This document shows positions 25,711 through 33,902 of a stretch of DNA of 64,000 bases, in pieces. The first letter of the stretch is position 1. The number at the start of each line of letters is the position of its first letter. The notes below the pieces were generated by a model. It did no database searches. It was given only the letters and a program-made list of their open reading frames with translations, and had not been told where the DNA came from. A program made the translations under genes and the position numbers. The DNA comes from HGM13233 sp900762805 (GTDB taxonomy: Bacteria > Bacillota > Clostridia > Oscillospirales > Ruminococcaceae). The DNA lies in NCBI GenBank assembly GCA_937993755.1, contig CALKMA010000002.1:1-64000 (forward strand), read 5' to 3'.

Positions 25711-27240
25711 TCATTTTGACGGCGCAGCCGTCTTTCTTTTCAGAACGAACAAGGTTAAGCCCATCACAGCCAGCGAGAAGCCCCAGGTAACGGCAAGGCT
25801 GCGGCTGAAGCCGGCCGCGATATAGCCCAGGAAGCTGACGCCGGCCACCAGCAGCGCATAGGGCAGCTGTGTTGAAACATGGTCGATATGGTCGCACTGC
25901 GCGCCGGCTGAGGCCATGATGGTGGTGTCGGAAATGGGCGAGCAGTGGTCGCCGCAGACGGCTCCGGCGCAGCAGGCCGAAATGCCGATGATCAACAGCG
26001 GGCTGTCGGCGGGGAAGATCGCTGTCACAATAGGAATGAGAATGCCAAAGGTGCCCCACGAGGTGCCGGAGGCAAAGGAGAGGCCGCAGGCCACGGCAAA
26101 AATGACTGCCGGCAGCATGCTGTAAAGGCTGTTGGAGGCCGCTTTCATGGCACCGGCCACAAAGCCACTGGCATCCAGCGCGTTCAGAGTATTCTTGAGA
26201 GCGACGGCCAGCGTCAGTACGATGATGGGCGCTATCATTGCCTGAAAGCCCTTGGGGATGCAGGCCATGGCGCTCTTGAAGCTGACGACCCGCCGAGCCA
26301 GAAGATAGATGACCGTGAAGAGCAGCGCAATCAGCCCGCCCCAGGGCAGGCTGACCGAGGCAATGGTATTGCCGAAGGAGCCGATCAGATCGCCCGCGAA
26401 CTGTGTGCTTCCATTGATATCGGTGCCGAAAAAGCCGCCGACATAGATCATCGCGGCAGTGCAGGCCGCGATCAGCACCGCGACCGGCAGCAGAAGATCG
26501 ATTATGCGGCCGTGCGGATGGCCGTCGTCGTTGGCCTCAGTGGTCAGCGCCGAAAGCTCGCCCTTCTCCTGAGCCAGGCTCTCAAAACGCAGCATGGGGC
26601 CAAAATCCAGCCTCAGTAGCAGCGTGGAGAAGATAAAGACGAGAGTCAGAAGCGAATACAGGTTGTAGGGGATGGCGCGGATGAAAAGCTCGATGCCGGA
26701 AAGACCGATATCCAGCCCATCGGCCGTCGATGAAACGGCGGCAGCCCAGGAGGAGATCGGGGCGATCATGCAGACGGGAGCGGCTGTGGCATCGATCAGA
26801 TAGGCCAGCTTGGGGCGGGAAATGCGGCGGCTGTCGGTCACAGGCCGCATGACCGAGCCGACAGTCAGACAGTTGAAGTAATCGTCAATAAAGATGAGGA
26901 GGCCAAGCGCAAAGGTGGCAAGTTGCGCGCCGGTGCGCGATTTGATGTGCCGTTCGGCCCAATGGCCGAAAGCGGCGCTGCCGCCGGCCAGATTGACCAG
27001 CGCCACAAGAATGCCCAGCAGCACAAGGAACAGAAAAATGCCGGCATTGTCAGCGATGGCAGCGATCAGCCCATCCTGAATGATCATGTCAAGTGCGCCG
27101 ATGGGGGAAAGCCCGCTTGCGAACAGCGCGCCGACCACAACGCCGATAAACAGCGACGAATAGGCTTCCTTGGTGATGAGGGCCAGTGTGATGGCGATGA
27201 TTGGCGGAACAAGAGACCAGAAAGTACCTGCAAGGTTCAT
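25711..27240 (-). CDS. NhaC-family transporter, probable lysine transporter under riboswitch control
   Basis: About 509 residues with roughly twelve membrane segments, of the NhaC Na+/H+ antiporter superfamily (GGSAAFGHWAERHIKSR, FIDDYFNCLTVGSVMRPVTD, GDHCSPISDTTIMASAGA). The leader is a lysine riboswitch, so the real substrate is probably lysine. NhaC-like proteins with this leader have been predicted as lysine transporters (the name LysW has been used). I take the ATG at 27240, eleven bases from AAGGAG. An ATG at 27249 lies only two bases after it but is also possible. Classic automated annotation would call it an antiporter. Confidence 0.9.
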   Translation of the reverse strand: MNLAGTFWSLVPPIIAITLALITKEAYSSLFIGVVVGALFASGLSPIGALDMIIQDGLIAAIADNAGIFLFLVLLGILVALVNLAGGSAAFGHWAERHIKSRTGAQLATFALGLLIFIDDYFNCLTVGSVMRPVTDSRRISRPKLAYLIDATAAPVCMIAPISSWAAAVSSTADGLDIGLSGIELFIRAIPYNLYSLLTLVFIFSTLLLRLDFGPMLRFESLAQEKGELSALTTEANDDGHPHGRIIDLLLPVAVLIAACTAAMIYVGGFFGTDINGSTQFAGDLIGSFGNTIASVSLPWGGLIALLFTVIYLLARRVVSFKSAMACIPKGFQAMIAPIIVLTLAVALKNTLNALDASGFVAGAMKAASNSLYSMLPAVIFAVACGLSFASGTSWGTFGILIPIVTAIFPADSPLLIIGISACCAGAVCGDHCSPISDTTIMASAGAQCDHIDHVSTQLPYALLVAGVSFLGYIAAGFSRSLAVTWGFSLAVMGLTLFVLKRKTAAPSK

Positions 27241-27267
27241 GAAATGCATTTCTCCTTAAATAAATAT

Positions 27268-27292
27268 AAGCCATGATTTTCCATCATGACTT
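27268..27292 (-). terminator. Expression-platform hairpin of the lysine riboswitch
   Basis: A 10-bp stem AAGTCATGAT / ATCATGGCTT (one G-T pair) with a five-base loop. On the minus strand it is followed by ATATTTATTT and then the ribosome binding site AAGGAG. It probably acts as the lysine-dependent terminator. Confidence 0.6.
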
Positions 27293-27321
27293 ACAAATGC
27301 GAAAAAAGCATATTCGACCAT

Positions 27322-27478
27322 GACAGCTCTCCGCCTTTCGGCGACAGTACGGCGGGTATTCCCCGACGTCCCGGCAGATGTGCATGCAGGAACCGGCACA
27401 TCCCCTCGGCAGCCTTCCCTTTTGCCCCGCCGGTTCCTGCCGGTAGCCGGGGTTACTCTTGTCAGCCGCGCCTCTATC
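27322..27478 (-). promoter_or_regulatory. Lysine riboswitch (L-box) aptamer
   Basis: The minus strand reads through the conserved L-box elements in order: GATAGAGGCGCGG, CAAGAGTAA, AGGGAAGGCTGCCGAGG, CTGCCGGGACG, ACTGTC and finally GGAGAGCTGTC. GATAG and CTGTC pair to close P1. Five-helix architecture, length (about 157 bases) and order all match the family. It sits between a sigma-A promoter and the NhaC-type transporter and should switch the gene off when lysine is plentiful. Confidence 0.93.
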
Positions 27479-27499
27479 AAGACTTATTTGATTACTTGT

Positions 27500-27527
27500 A
27501 GTATACAGGATAAATCCGATTTGTCAA
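27500..27527 (-). promoter_or_regulatory. Promoter of the lysine-riboswitch transporter
   Basis: TTGACA (27527-27522) and TATACT (27505-27500) on the minus strand are 16 bases apart. The predicted start point lies about 15 bases before the aptamer. Confidence 0.78.
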
Positions 27528-27540
27528 TAGCAGTTGTCAG

Positions 27541-28075
27541 GATTTCCGGCTGACCTTTGTCGTTCTGTAAAGTATGCCTGTGCAGTGCGGCACAACAACG
27601 TCGGGGCGGCACCGGAGGGCATGGTCATGCCCGCCTGCCGGTATATGCCGCAAATCGGAGCAAGCCGCTGAAGGCCGGAGGGGCGCCTTCGAAGCCGGGT
27701 GCATTCTCACCGGCCGCTTGTCTGTGTGTGCCGCTGCTCTTTGCATGACGGCGTATGCTTCCGCTTTCTGCTGAACGCGCGGCAAGCTGCAAAAAGCTTT
27801 TAACCATTGCTTCCGCGCATGATCAGCGGAAAATAACACAGCAAGAGGAATTGTAAAAGGCCGCTCCGGCTTGTCGCTGTTTGCTGCCGAGTGTGAGGAT
27901 GTCCGTTGAAGGCTGGCCATTCCGCGTTCTTAATGCCGGGCTTATCGCTATGCTGATTAAAGAATCGGGATAGGGGAGAGTCCATTCTTATTATGAACAA
28001 GCACGGCTGCCATCCAAATTCAAGGCAAAACTATGGCTCCCGCGTGTATGAAAAGTGAATTCTTCGTGAATTTTT
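27541..28075. other. Gene-free stretch between the riboswitch promoter and the TetR gene
   Basis: About 530 bases without a supportable gene. Reading frames up to 127 codons exist on both strands but have no ribosome binding site, no family resemblance and poor amino acid composition. No strong hairpin with a T-run was found. Confidence 0.45.
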
Positions 28076-28113
28076 GTCAAATGGTTTGACGATGCCAAGA
28101 AAAATGATATACT
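28076..28113 (+). promoter_or_regulatory. Promoter and candidate operator of the TetR gene
   Basis: TTGACG (28086-28091) and TATACT (28108-28113) are 16 bases apart. The inverted repeat GTCAAA-TGG-TTTGAC (28076-28090) overlaps the -35 box, the right place for autorepression by a TetR-type dimer (inference). Confidence 0.6.
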
Positions 28114-28133
28114 GAATATGGAGGTAAATAACC

Positions 28134-28673
28134 ATGCAAATCAGGAAAACCGCTCATACAGCCCGCTCCAAAAATGCGCTTTCGAGTGCCCTTCTTGAAC
28201 TTATGTTAGAGAAGGACTACAACGATATCACCATCAAGGAGCTGTCTGAAAAGGCGGGCGTTGCCCGTCAGACCTTTTATTCCAACTATACGAACAAAAA
28301 CCAACTGCTTGATTATTGCATCGACCAGCTGGCGACTGAGTTCCAGCAGCAGTACATCACTGAGCACAGCACCGGCCGCGAAGTCATTCGGGATGTGTTT
28401 GTTTATTGTGAAAAGATATACCCGCAGATCAAGGCGCTGTCGTCCAGCGGTTTTGAGGTTCGTATGCTCAACCGCATCATCGTGCAGAACGCCGAGCTGC
28501 GCAGCTATTTTGGTCACAACTCCCGTAATCTGTACTTTGACTCTTTCTGTGCCGGCGCCGTTTTCAGTGTTGTGCTGACATGGATCAAGAATGGCATGAA
28601 GCCTTCCCCCAGCGAAATGGCTGATGTCGTCGTTACGGCGCTTGGCCCCAACAATCTCGGAAAAATCTTCTGA
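28134..28673 (+). CDS. TetR/AcrR-family transcriptional regulator
   Basis: 179 residues. The N-terminal TetR helix-turn-helix is at about 10-56 (SSALLELMLEKDYNDITIKELSEKAGVARQTFYSNY, with the YxNYxNK ending). The C-terminal domain is alpha-helical and ligand-binding, of the type seen in short clostridial regulators (TetR_C family with MTWIKNGMK-like segment). It follows GGAGG and its own promoter with an overlapping inverted repeat. No divergently transcribed partner is close except the lysine transporter, 0.9 kb away, which already has a riboswitch. The ligand and targets are unknown. Confidence 0.9.
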   Translation: MQIRKTAHTARSKNALSSALLELMLEKDYNDITIKELSEKAGVARQTFYSNYTNKNQLLDYCIDQLATEFQQQYITEHSTGREVIRDVFVYCEKIYPQIKALSSSGFEVRMLNRIIVQNAELRSYFGHNSRNLYFDSFCAGAVFSVVLTWIKNGMKPSPSEMADVVVTALGPNNLGKIF

Positions 28674-28767
28674 GCTTGTCCTAAAAGCAGCGCTCGGCGC
28701 AGCCGCTGCCCCGGCTTGCGGCGGCGCGGCGGCGTCATTGATGCGCCTTCACCGCAGCACCCGATAT

Positions 28768-28820
28768 CAAAAGCAGCAGGCTGACTATTGCGCAGCCTGC
28801 TGCTTTTGTGTCCTTTTCAA
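28768..28820 (+). terminator. Strong terminator between convergent tetR and dapA
   Basis: A perfect 16-bp stem (28768-28783 with 28793-28808, CAAAAGCAGCAGGCTG and its complement) with a nine-base loop, followed by TGTCCTTTTC. The A/T-flanked stem could work in both directions. Confidence 0.82.
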
Positions 28821-28891
28821 ATAAAGCCCCCTGCCAAGCATGGAAGCAGGTAAGCGGTGCGGAGCGGCAGACCGGTCATTTTCCTATCGGA

Positions 28892-29770
28892 CTATTTTTT
28901 GAGCAGGATCTCCAGCAAAAAGCGCTTATCATGGCTCAGCTCCACCAGCGGCAGGCGGCAGCGGCCGACGTTATAGCCGAGATAATTCATGGCATACTTG
29001 ATGGGGATAGGATTGACCTCGGCGAACAGTGCATCGATGAGCGGGCTCTGTTCAAGCTGAATGGCTCTGGCGCGCGCTGTATCGCCGGCGAAATAGCTGT
29101 CGCACAGCGAGATCACAGTCTGCGGAGCAAGGTTCGACAACACCGAAATGACGCCGAGTCCGCCGACCGACAGGATGGGAAGCGTCAGCTCATCGCTGCC
29201 GGAGTAGAGATCGAGCCCGCCCCGCAGCTGCGCTGCCGTTCGGGTGATCTTTGTCATATTGCCGCCGGCCTCCTTGATGCCGGAAATACCCGGCACCACT
29301 GACAGCTTGAGATAGGTCTCCGGCTGCACATCAAGCCCTGTGCGCGAGGGCACATTATAAATGATTACAGGGAGTTCGACCGCCCGTGCGACCTGCGCGA
29401 TATGCTCTACAATGCCGCGCTGCGAGGTTTTATTGTAGTAGGGGGTCAGCACCAGAAGAGCGTCGGCGCCGGCTCTGGCGGCATTTCGGGCGAGCTGTAC
29501 GGCATGGGCGGTACAGTTGCTGGCAACGCCGGCAATAACCGGCACCCGATGCCGCGCCGCGCACACAACTGTTTTTACTGCCAGTGTCTGTTCCTCGTCG
29601 GTCAGCGTTGAGGCCTCGCCTGTTGTACCGCAGACGACGAGCGCGCTGATACCGGCCTCAATCTGCATGGCGGTCAGCTCCTCCAGCTTTTCGGTGTTGA
29701 CCGAAAGGTCGTCGCGGAAAGGCGTCACCATGGCTGTCGCGGCTCCGGTAAAGACGGTTTTTCTCTTCAT
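28892..29770 (-). CDS. dapA: 4-hydroxy-tetrahydrodipicolinate synthase
   Basis: 292 residues, (beta/alpha)8 barrel. It condenses pyruvate with aspartate semialdehyde, the first dedicated step of lysine and diaminopimelate synthesis. The catalytic lysine is K166 (GIKEAGG), the general-base tyrosine Y138 (IIYNVPSRTG), and the substrate threonines 49-50 lie in CGTTGEASTL. The gene begins five bases after the asd stop, so the two consecutive pathway enzymes form one operon. No riboswitch precedes this operon, unlike the nearby transporter. Confidence 0.96.
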   Translation of the reverse strand: MKRKTVFTGAATAMVTPFRDDLSVNTEKLEELTAMQIEAGISALVVCGTTGEASTLTDEEQTLAVKTVVCAARHRVPVIAGVASNCTAHAVQLARNAARAGADALLVLTPYYNKTSQRGIVEHIAQVARAVELPVIIYNVPSRTGLDVQPETYLKLSVVPGISGIKEAGGNMTKITRTAAQLRGGLDLYSGSDELTLPILSVGGLGVISVLSNLAPQTVISLCDSYFAGDTARARAIQLEQSPLIDALFAEVNPIPIKYAMNYLGYNVGRCRLPLVELSHDKRFLLEILLKK

Positions 29771-29775
29771 AACGG

Positions 29776-30786
29776 CTATTCTCCTTCTATCAGCAATTTT
29801 GCTATCTCAAGGGCGTTGACGGCCGCCCCTTTTCGCAGGTTATCGGCGGTTACCCACATATTGAGTGCGTTTTCAGCGGAAGCGTCGCGTCGGATGCGTC
29901 CCACAAAGACCTCGTCGCGCCCCTCACAGTCGATGACGGTCGGATAAACGGCATTTTTGCTGTCATTCATCACGATCAGCCCCGGCGTGCTTTCAAGCAG
30001 GCGCACGATATCCGGCAGGGCAAAGGGACGGCACAGCTCGACATTGATGGCTTCACAGTGCCCCACGCGCACCGGCACGCGCACACAGGTGGCGGTTACG
30101 GCAAGACTGCCGTCATGCAGCAGCCTGCGTGTCTCACGGATCATTTTATCCTCTTCGCCGCTGCTGCCGTCGTCAAGGTAGCAGCCGATAAAGGGGATGC
30201 AATTGGAGAAGATGCGCCGGTCAAATTTTCGGCGCGGCGAGACGGTGCGGTGCCGGTCGTCCTGTATGCCGCGGTCAAGGTCGCGGATCCCCTCGATGCC
30301 GGTGCCCGATACCGACTGATAGGTCGCATAGACGATACGCCTGATGCCGTATTCCCGATGCAGCGGCCAGAGAGCCGCCACGGCCTGAATGGTCGAGCAG
30401 TTGGGGTTGGCGATGATGCCGCAGTGACGGCTCGCGTCGCCCGGATTGACCTGCGGCACAACCAGCGGGACTGACGGCTCCATGCGCCAGCAGGCGCTGT
30501 TGTCGATGACAACGGTGCCGCACCGCGCCGCGATGGGCGCATAGTGCCGGCTGACCTCGCTGCCGGCTGAAAAAAGCGCCAGGTCATAGCCGCGCGCTAT
30601 GCTTTCCTCGGTCAGCAGCCCGACCCGAAATGGGCGGCCAAACAGGCTCAGCTCGCTTCCGGCGCTGCGCGCCGACGCCAGTAAAGTATATTCATGCTGC
30701 TGCCACTTCCATTCCTCGATCACCCGCAGCATCGTGCGTCCGACAAGACCTGTCGCGCCGATGATCGCAATCCTTTTGCCTGCCAC
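29776..30786 (-). CDS. asd: Aspartate-semialdehyde dehydrogenase (GTG start)
   Basis: 336 residues. It reduces aspartyl phosphate to aspartate semialdehyde. NADP loop GATGLVG is near the N-terminus, the catalytic cysteine is in NPNCSTIQ (about 130), and the substrate-binding region follows (CVRVPVRVGHCEAINVE). No ATG suits the start. The GTG at 30786 lies eight bases after CGGAGG and places the Rossmann loop at the normal distance. A much longer open frame running to 31812 covers queA on the opposite strand and is not real. Operon with dapA. Confidence 0.93.
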   Translation of the reverse strand: MAGKRIAIIGATGLVGRTMLRVIEEWKWQQHEYTLLASARSAGSELSLFGRPFRVGLLTEESIARGYDLALFSAGSEVSRHYAPIAARCGTVVIDNSACWRMEPSVPLVVPQVNPGDASRHCGIIANPNCSTIQAVAALWPLHREYGIRRIVYATYQSVSGTGIEGIRDLDRGIQDDRHRTVSPRRKFDRRIFSNCIPFIGCYLDDGSSGEEDKMIRETRRLLHDGSLAVTATCVRVPVRVGHCEAINVELCRPFALPDIVRLLESTPGLIVMNDSKNAVYPTVIDCEGRDEVFVGRIRRDASAENALNMWVTADNLRKGAAVNALEIAKLLIEGE

Positions 30787-30918
30787 TTGCAACACCTCCG
30801 AAAAAATAGTGCAAACTGCGCTTCGATGTGGTACAATATGATATTGCAGGCTCGAATGGTGCGGGAGCATCGGTTCCGGCCGCAATTTCAGAGATATACA
30901 GGCAAAAAAGGACCCGCA

Positions 30919-31944
30919 ATGAAAAAAAGTGATTTTTACTATGAGCTGCCGCCCGAACTGATAGCCCAGCACCCGCTGCCTGACCGTGACGGCTCGCGCC
31001 TGCTGGTTGTTGACCGACAGAAGGCAAATTATGAGGACAGGCACTTTTTTGAGCTTGGCGACCTGCTGCGCCCCGGAGATTTGCTGGTAGCCAACAACAG
31101 CCGCGTCATTCCCGCCCGGCTGCTCGGCCGCAAGGAGACAGGGGCCAAGGCCGAGATCCTGCTGCTCAAGGATCTCGGCGACGACCGGTGGGAAACGATC
31201 GTAAAGCCCGGCCGCCGGCTGACGGCAGGCGATGTTGTGCTGCTGGACAGCGACGTCACCGCTACCATCGAGCAGGTCTTGCCCGACGGCAACCGCATCG
31301 TCGCTTTTACCTATGATCACGCCTGCTCTTTTCCCGAAATACTCGATCGGATCGGCGCCATGCCGCTGCCGCCCTATATCACCGAGAAGCTGGAGGATAA
31401 GGAGCGATATCAGACCGTATATGCCAAGCTCGACGGTTCGGCCGCCGCTCCCACAGCCGGCCTGCATTTCACACCGGAGCTTATCGAAAAGCTGGCGCAA
31501 AAGGGGATAGGCTTTGCCGAGCTGACGCTGCATGTCGGCCTGGGCACCTTCCGGCCTGTAAAGGAAGAGGACATTACAGACCATCAGATGCATTCCGAAT
31601 GGTACACGCTCGACGAAAAGACTGCCGCCTGCATCAACGAGGTGCGCCGCAGCGGCGGGCGGATCATCGCTGTTGGTACCACTTCGGTGCGCACGCTGGA
31701 GTCTGTCTGGCAGAAATACGGTGAGATCCGTGCAGACAGCGCCAACACCAGCATATTCATCTATCCCGGCTACCGCTTCGGGGCCATCGACGGACTGATT
31801 ACGAATTTCCACCTGCCGGAGAGCACGCTCATCATGCTGGTGTCAGCTTTTGCCGGATATGATCTGACCATGAGCGCCTACCGCCATGCGGTGGAGGAGC
31901 GTTACCGCTTTTTCAGCTTTGGGGATGCAATGCTTATTCTATGA
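30919..31944 (+). CDS. queA: S-adenosylmethionine:tRNA ribosyltransferase-isomerase
   Basis: 341 residues. It adds the cyclopentenediol ring precursor (epoxyqueuosine) to preQ1 in tRNA. Family landmarks are the MKKSDFYYELPPELIAQHPLPDRDGSRLL start, PARLLGRKETGAKAEILLL, AAPTAGLHFTPEL, and TNFHLPESTLIMLVSAFAG near the C-terminus. The start at 30919 follows AAAAAGGA. A related queuosine gene, tgt, comes 350 bases later with a small ORF between. Confidence 0.97.
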   Translation: MKKSDFYYELPPELIAQHPLPDRDGSRLLVVDRQKANYEDRHFFELGDLLRPGDLLVANNSRVIPARLLGRKETGAKAEILLLKDLGDDRWETIVKPGRRLTAGDVVLLDSDVTATIEQVLPDGNRIVAFTYDHACSFPEILDRIGAMPLPPYITEKLEDKERYQTVYAKLDGSAAAPTAGLHFTPELIEKLAQKGIGFAELTLHVGLGTFRPVKEEDITDHQMHSEWYTLDEKTAACINEVRRSGGRIIAVGTTSVRTLESVWQKYGEIRADSANTSIFIYPGYRFGAIDGLITNFHLPESTLIMLVSAFAGYDLTMSAYRHAVEERYRFFSFGDAMLIL

Positions 31945-31978
31945 CTTATGCCGGAGGGAAGGGGAAGAAGGGCACGAA

Positions 31979-32200
31979 ATGAGAATAGACTCGATTAAAG
32001 AAGAATTGATTAAAGAAACTCACAAGGAATGGCTCAAAAAGAACTTCAACGTTGCTTTTGAGGAAGTCAAAGCTATGACTGACGAGAAAGCTGATATGTT
32101 CTGCAACAGCCTTATGATGCTTGAAGGCGATGCACTTTTAGGTGAAAGGGACGACATTTTTGATAAGGAGCCTGATGACTCCTGTGACAACGAGAAATAA
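31979..32200 (+). CDS. Small acidic hypothetical protein
   Basis: 73 residues, strongly charged, no membrane segment (MRIDSIKEELIKETHKEWLKK..., ending DDIFDKEPDDSCDNEK). The start at 31979 lies after AAGAAGGGC. It sits 34 bases after queA and 94 bases before tgt, so it may be read with them. I do not recognise the family. The base composition (more A-rich than its neighbours) differs from the GC-rich genes around it. Confidence 0.6.
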   Translation: MRIDSIKEELIKETHKEWLKKNFNVAFEEVKAMTDEKADMFCNSLMMLEGDALLGERDDIFDKEPDDSCDNEK

Positions 32201-32294
32201 GCACAACGAGCATGGAAGAGATCATCGACGTGATTTCCAGAAGCGAAGGACCGCGCGTCAAGTGCTTGGAGAAAGACGGCGACGAGAGGAGTCT

Positions 32295-33422
32295 ATGGGA
32301 TATTACACACTGCTGAAGAATGAGGGGACGGCCCGCCGCGGTCACTTCGAGACATGGCGCGGCAGCTTTGAAACGCCGGCCTTTATGAACGTGGCAACGG
32401 TGGCCGCCATCAAGGGCGGGCTGGACGCCGTTGATTTACAGAATATCAATTGTCAGGTGATGCTCTGCAACACCTACCACCTGCATCTTCGTCCCGGCGA
32501 AAAGATTGTCGAGCAGCTCGGCGGCATCGCCGGGCTGACCGGCTGGACCGGCCCGACGCTGACAGACAGCGGCGGTTTTCAGGTCTTTTCGCTGGCCAAG
32601 CTGCGCAATATCAGGGAGGAGGGTGTTACCTTTCAGTCGCATATCAGCGGGGAAAAGCTGTTTATGAGCCCTGAAACCAGTATGCAGATACAGTCGGCTC
32701 TCGGCAGCACGATCGCTATGGCCTTTGATGAGTGTATGCAGAACCCCTCGCCCTATGACTACGCCAAGGCGTCTTGCGAGCGCACCTACCGCTGGCTTGG
32801 CCGCTGCAAGGCCGAGATGGCACGCCTCAACAATGAGAAAGAGCACAAGCAGCTGCTGTTCGGCATCAATCAGGGCTGCTCTTACACCAATCTGCGCATC
32901 GAGCATATGAAGCAGATCGCCGAGCTTGATTTGGACGGCTATGCTATCGGCGGGCTGGCCGTGGGCGAACCGGCGGAGGTAATGTACCGCACCATTGAAG
33001 ACATTGAGCCCTATATGCCGAAGGAAAAGATACGCTATCTCATGGGGGTCGGCACGCCGGTCAATATCCTTGAGGGCGTTCGGCGCGGCGTCGATCTGTT
33101 CGACTGCGTCATGCCGGCGCGCAATGGCCGCCACGGGCATCTGTTCACCAAGCAGGGCATTCTCAACATCAAAAACCAGCGCTATCAGCTTGATGAACAG
33201 CCGATAGACCCGTCCTGCGGCTGCTATGTCTGCCGCCGCTATTCGCGCGCCTACCTCAATCACCTGTTCAAGGCCAATGAGGCGCTGGGACTGCGGCTGG
33301 CTGTGATGCATAATCTGTATTTCTATAATCAGCTGATGACCGAAATACGCGGGGCGCTCGACGCCGGCGCCTTTGTGCAATATTACGAAAAATACCGCGA
33401 AATTCTTGATAAAAGAATATAA
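32295..33422 (+). CDS. tgt: Queuine/preQ1 tRNA-guanine transglycosylase
   Basis: 375 residues. It replaces guanine 34 by preQ1 in tRNAs with GUN anticodons. It shows DSGGFQVF (substrate loop), AMAFDECMQ, GGLAVGEPAE, the nucleophile aspartate in LFDCVMPARNGRHG, and the zinc site CGCYVCRRYSRAYLNH. The usual VQGG segment reads INQGC here, a variant to note. The ATG at 32295 follows GAGAGGAG. An open frame extending 153 bases upstream overlaps the small acidic gene and has no support. Confidence 0.96.
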   Translation: MGYYTLLKNEGTARRGHFETWRGSFETPAFMNVATVAAIKGGLDAVDLQNINCQVMLCNTYHLHLRPGEKIVEQLGGIAGLTGWTGPTLTDSGGFQVFSLAKLRNIREEGVTFQSHISGEKLFMSPETSMQIQSALGSTIAMAFDECMQNPSPYDYAKASCERTYRWLGRCKAEMARLNNEKEHKQLLFGINQGCSYTNLRIEHMKQIAELDLDGYAIGGLAVGEPAEVMYRTIEDIEPYMPKEKIRYLMGVGTPVNILEGVRRGVDLFDCVMPARNGRHGHLFTKQGILNIKNQRYQLDEQPIDPSCGCYVCRRYSRAYLNHLFKANEALGLRLAVMHNLYFYNQLMTEIRGALDAGAFVQYYEKYREILDKRI

Positions 33423-33428
33423 TAAGTC

Positions 33429-33457
33429 TTGCATATCCGCGGATTATTGTGTATAAT
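33429..33457 (+). promoter_or_regulatory. Promoter of yajC
   Basis: TTGCAT (33429-33434), a 17-base spacer and a perfect TATAAT (33452-33457) lie 28 bases upstream of the yajC start. Confidence 0.75.
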
Positions 33458-33484
33458 GATAAAAGATTTTTTGGAGGTTAACCC

Positions 33485-33826
33485 ATGTTTACTTTTTGTG
33501 ATGCGGCCGCTTCCGGTTCTACGACAAGCACCGGCTTCTTCGGCTCACAGTATTTTTCCATCATCCTTCTGGTCGTGCTTTTTGTCGCGATGTACTTCCT
33601 GCTGATCCGTCCGCAGCGCAAGAAGGAAAAGAAGGATCAGGAGATGCGCAACAGCATCGAACCGGGCGACGGCATTACCACCATCGGCGGCATTGTGGCC
33701 CGCGTTGTCAGCATCAAGGATGACACCATCCTGATCGAGACCAGCAAAAACAACACCCGCCTGCGTATCAAGAAGTGGGCCGTTCAGGACGTCGAGAAGG
33801 ACGTCGTAGAGCAGCCGCAGCAGTAA
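33485..33826 (+). CDS. yajC: Preprotein translocase accessory subunit YajC
   Basis: 113 residues. One membrane segment (about 20-42, FSIILLVVLFVAMYFLLIRPQRKKEKK) with the family hallmark RPQRK..K, then a soluble beta-rich domain (IEPGDGITTIGGIVARVVSIKDDTILIET). It associates with SecDF-YidC. It follows GGAGG and its own promoter and is closed by a hairpin. The tgt-yajC order is widespread. Confidence 0.95.
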   Translation: MFTFCDAAASGSTTSTGFFGSQYFSIILLVVLFVAMYFLLIRPQRKKEKKDQEMRNSIEPGDGITTIGGIVARVVSIKDDTILIETSKNNTRLRIKKWAVQDVEKDVVEQPQQ

Positions 33827-33855
33827 TAGCACTGACAATCGAACAGGTCTAACGG

Positions 33856-33901
33856 CCCCTTTCGCGGAATACAGTTAAGTATCTGCGAAAGGGGTCTTTT
33901 T
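33856..33901 (+). terminator. Terminator-like hairpin that also covers the next ribosome binding site
   Basis: A perfect 10-bp stem CCCCTTTCGC / GCGAAAGGGG (33856-33865 with 33885-33894) is followed by TCTTTTT. The right arm carries the only purine-rich ribosome binding site of the next gene, whose ATG is eight bases downstream. Confidence 0.82.
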
Positions 33902-33902
33902 G

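Noticed and set aside
30787..31812. Extension of asd to a 678-codon frame
   Set aside because: The extension is antisense to queA. The GTG at 30786 with CGGAGG gives a normal asd length and start.
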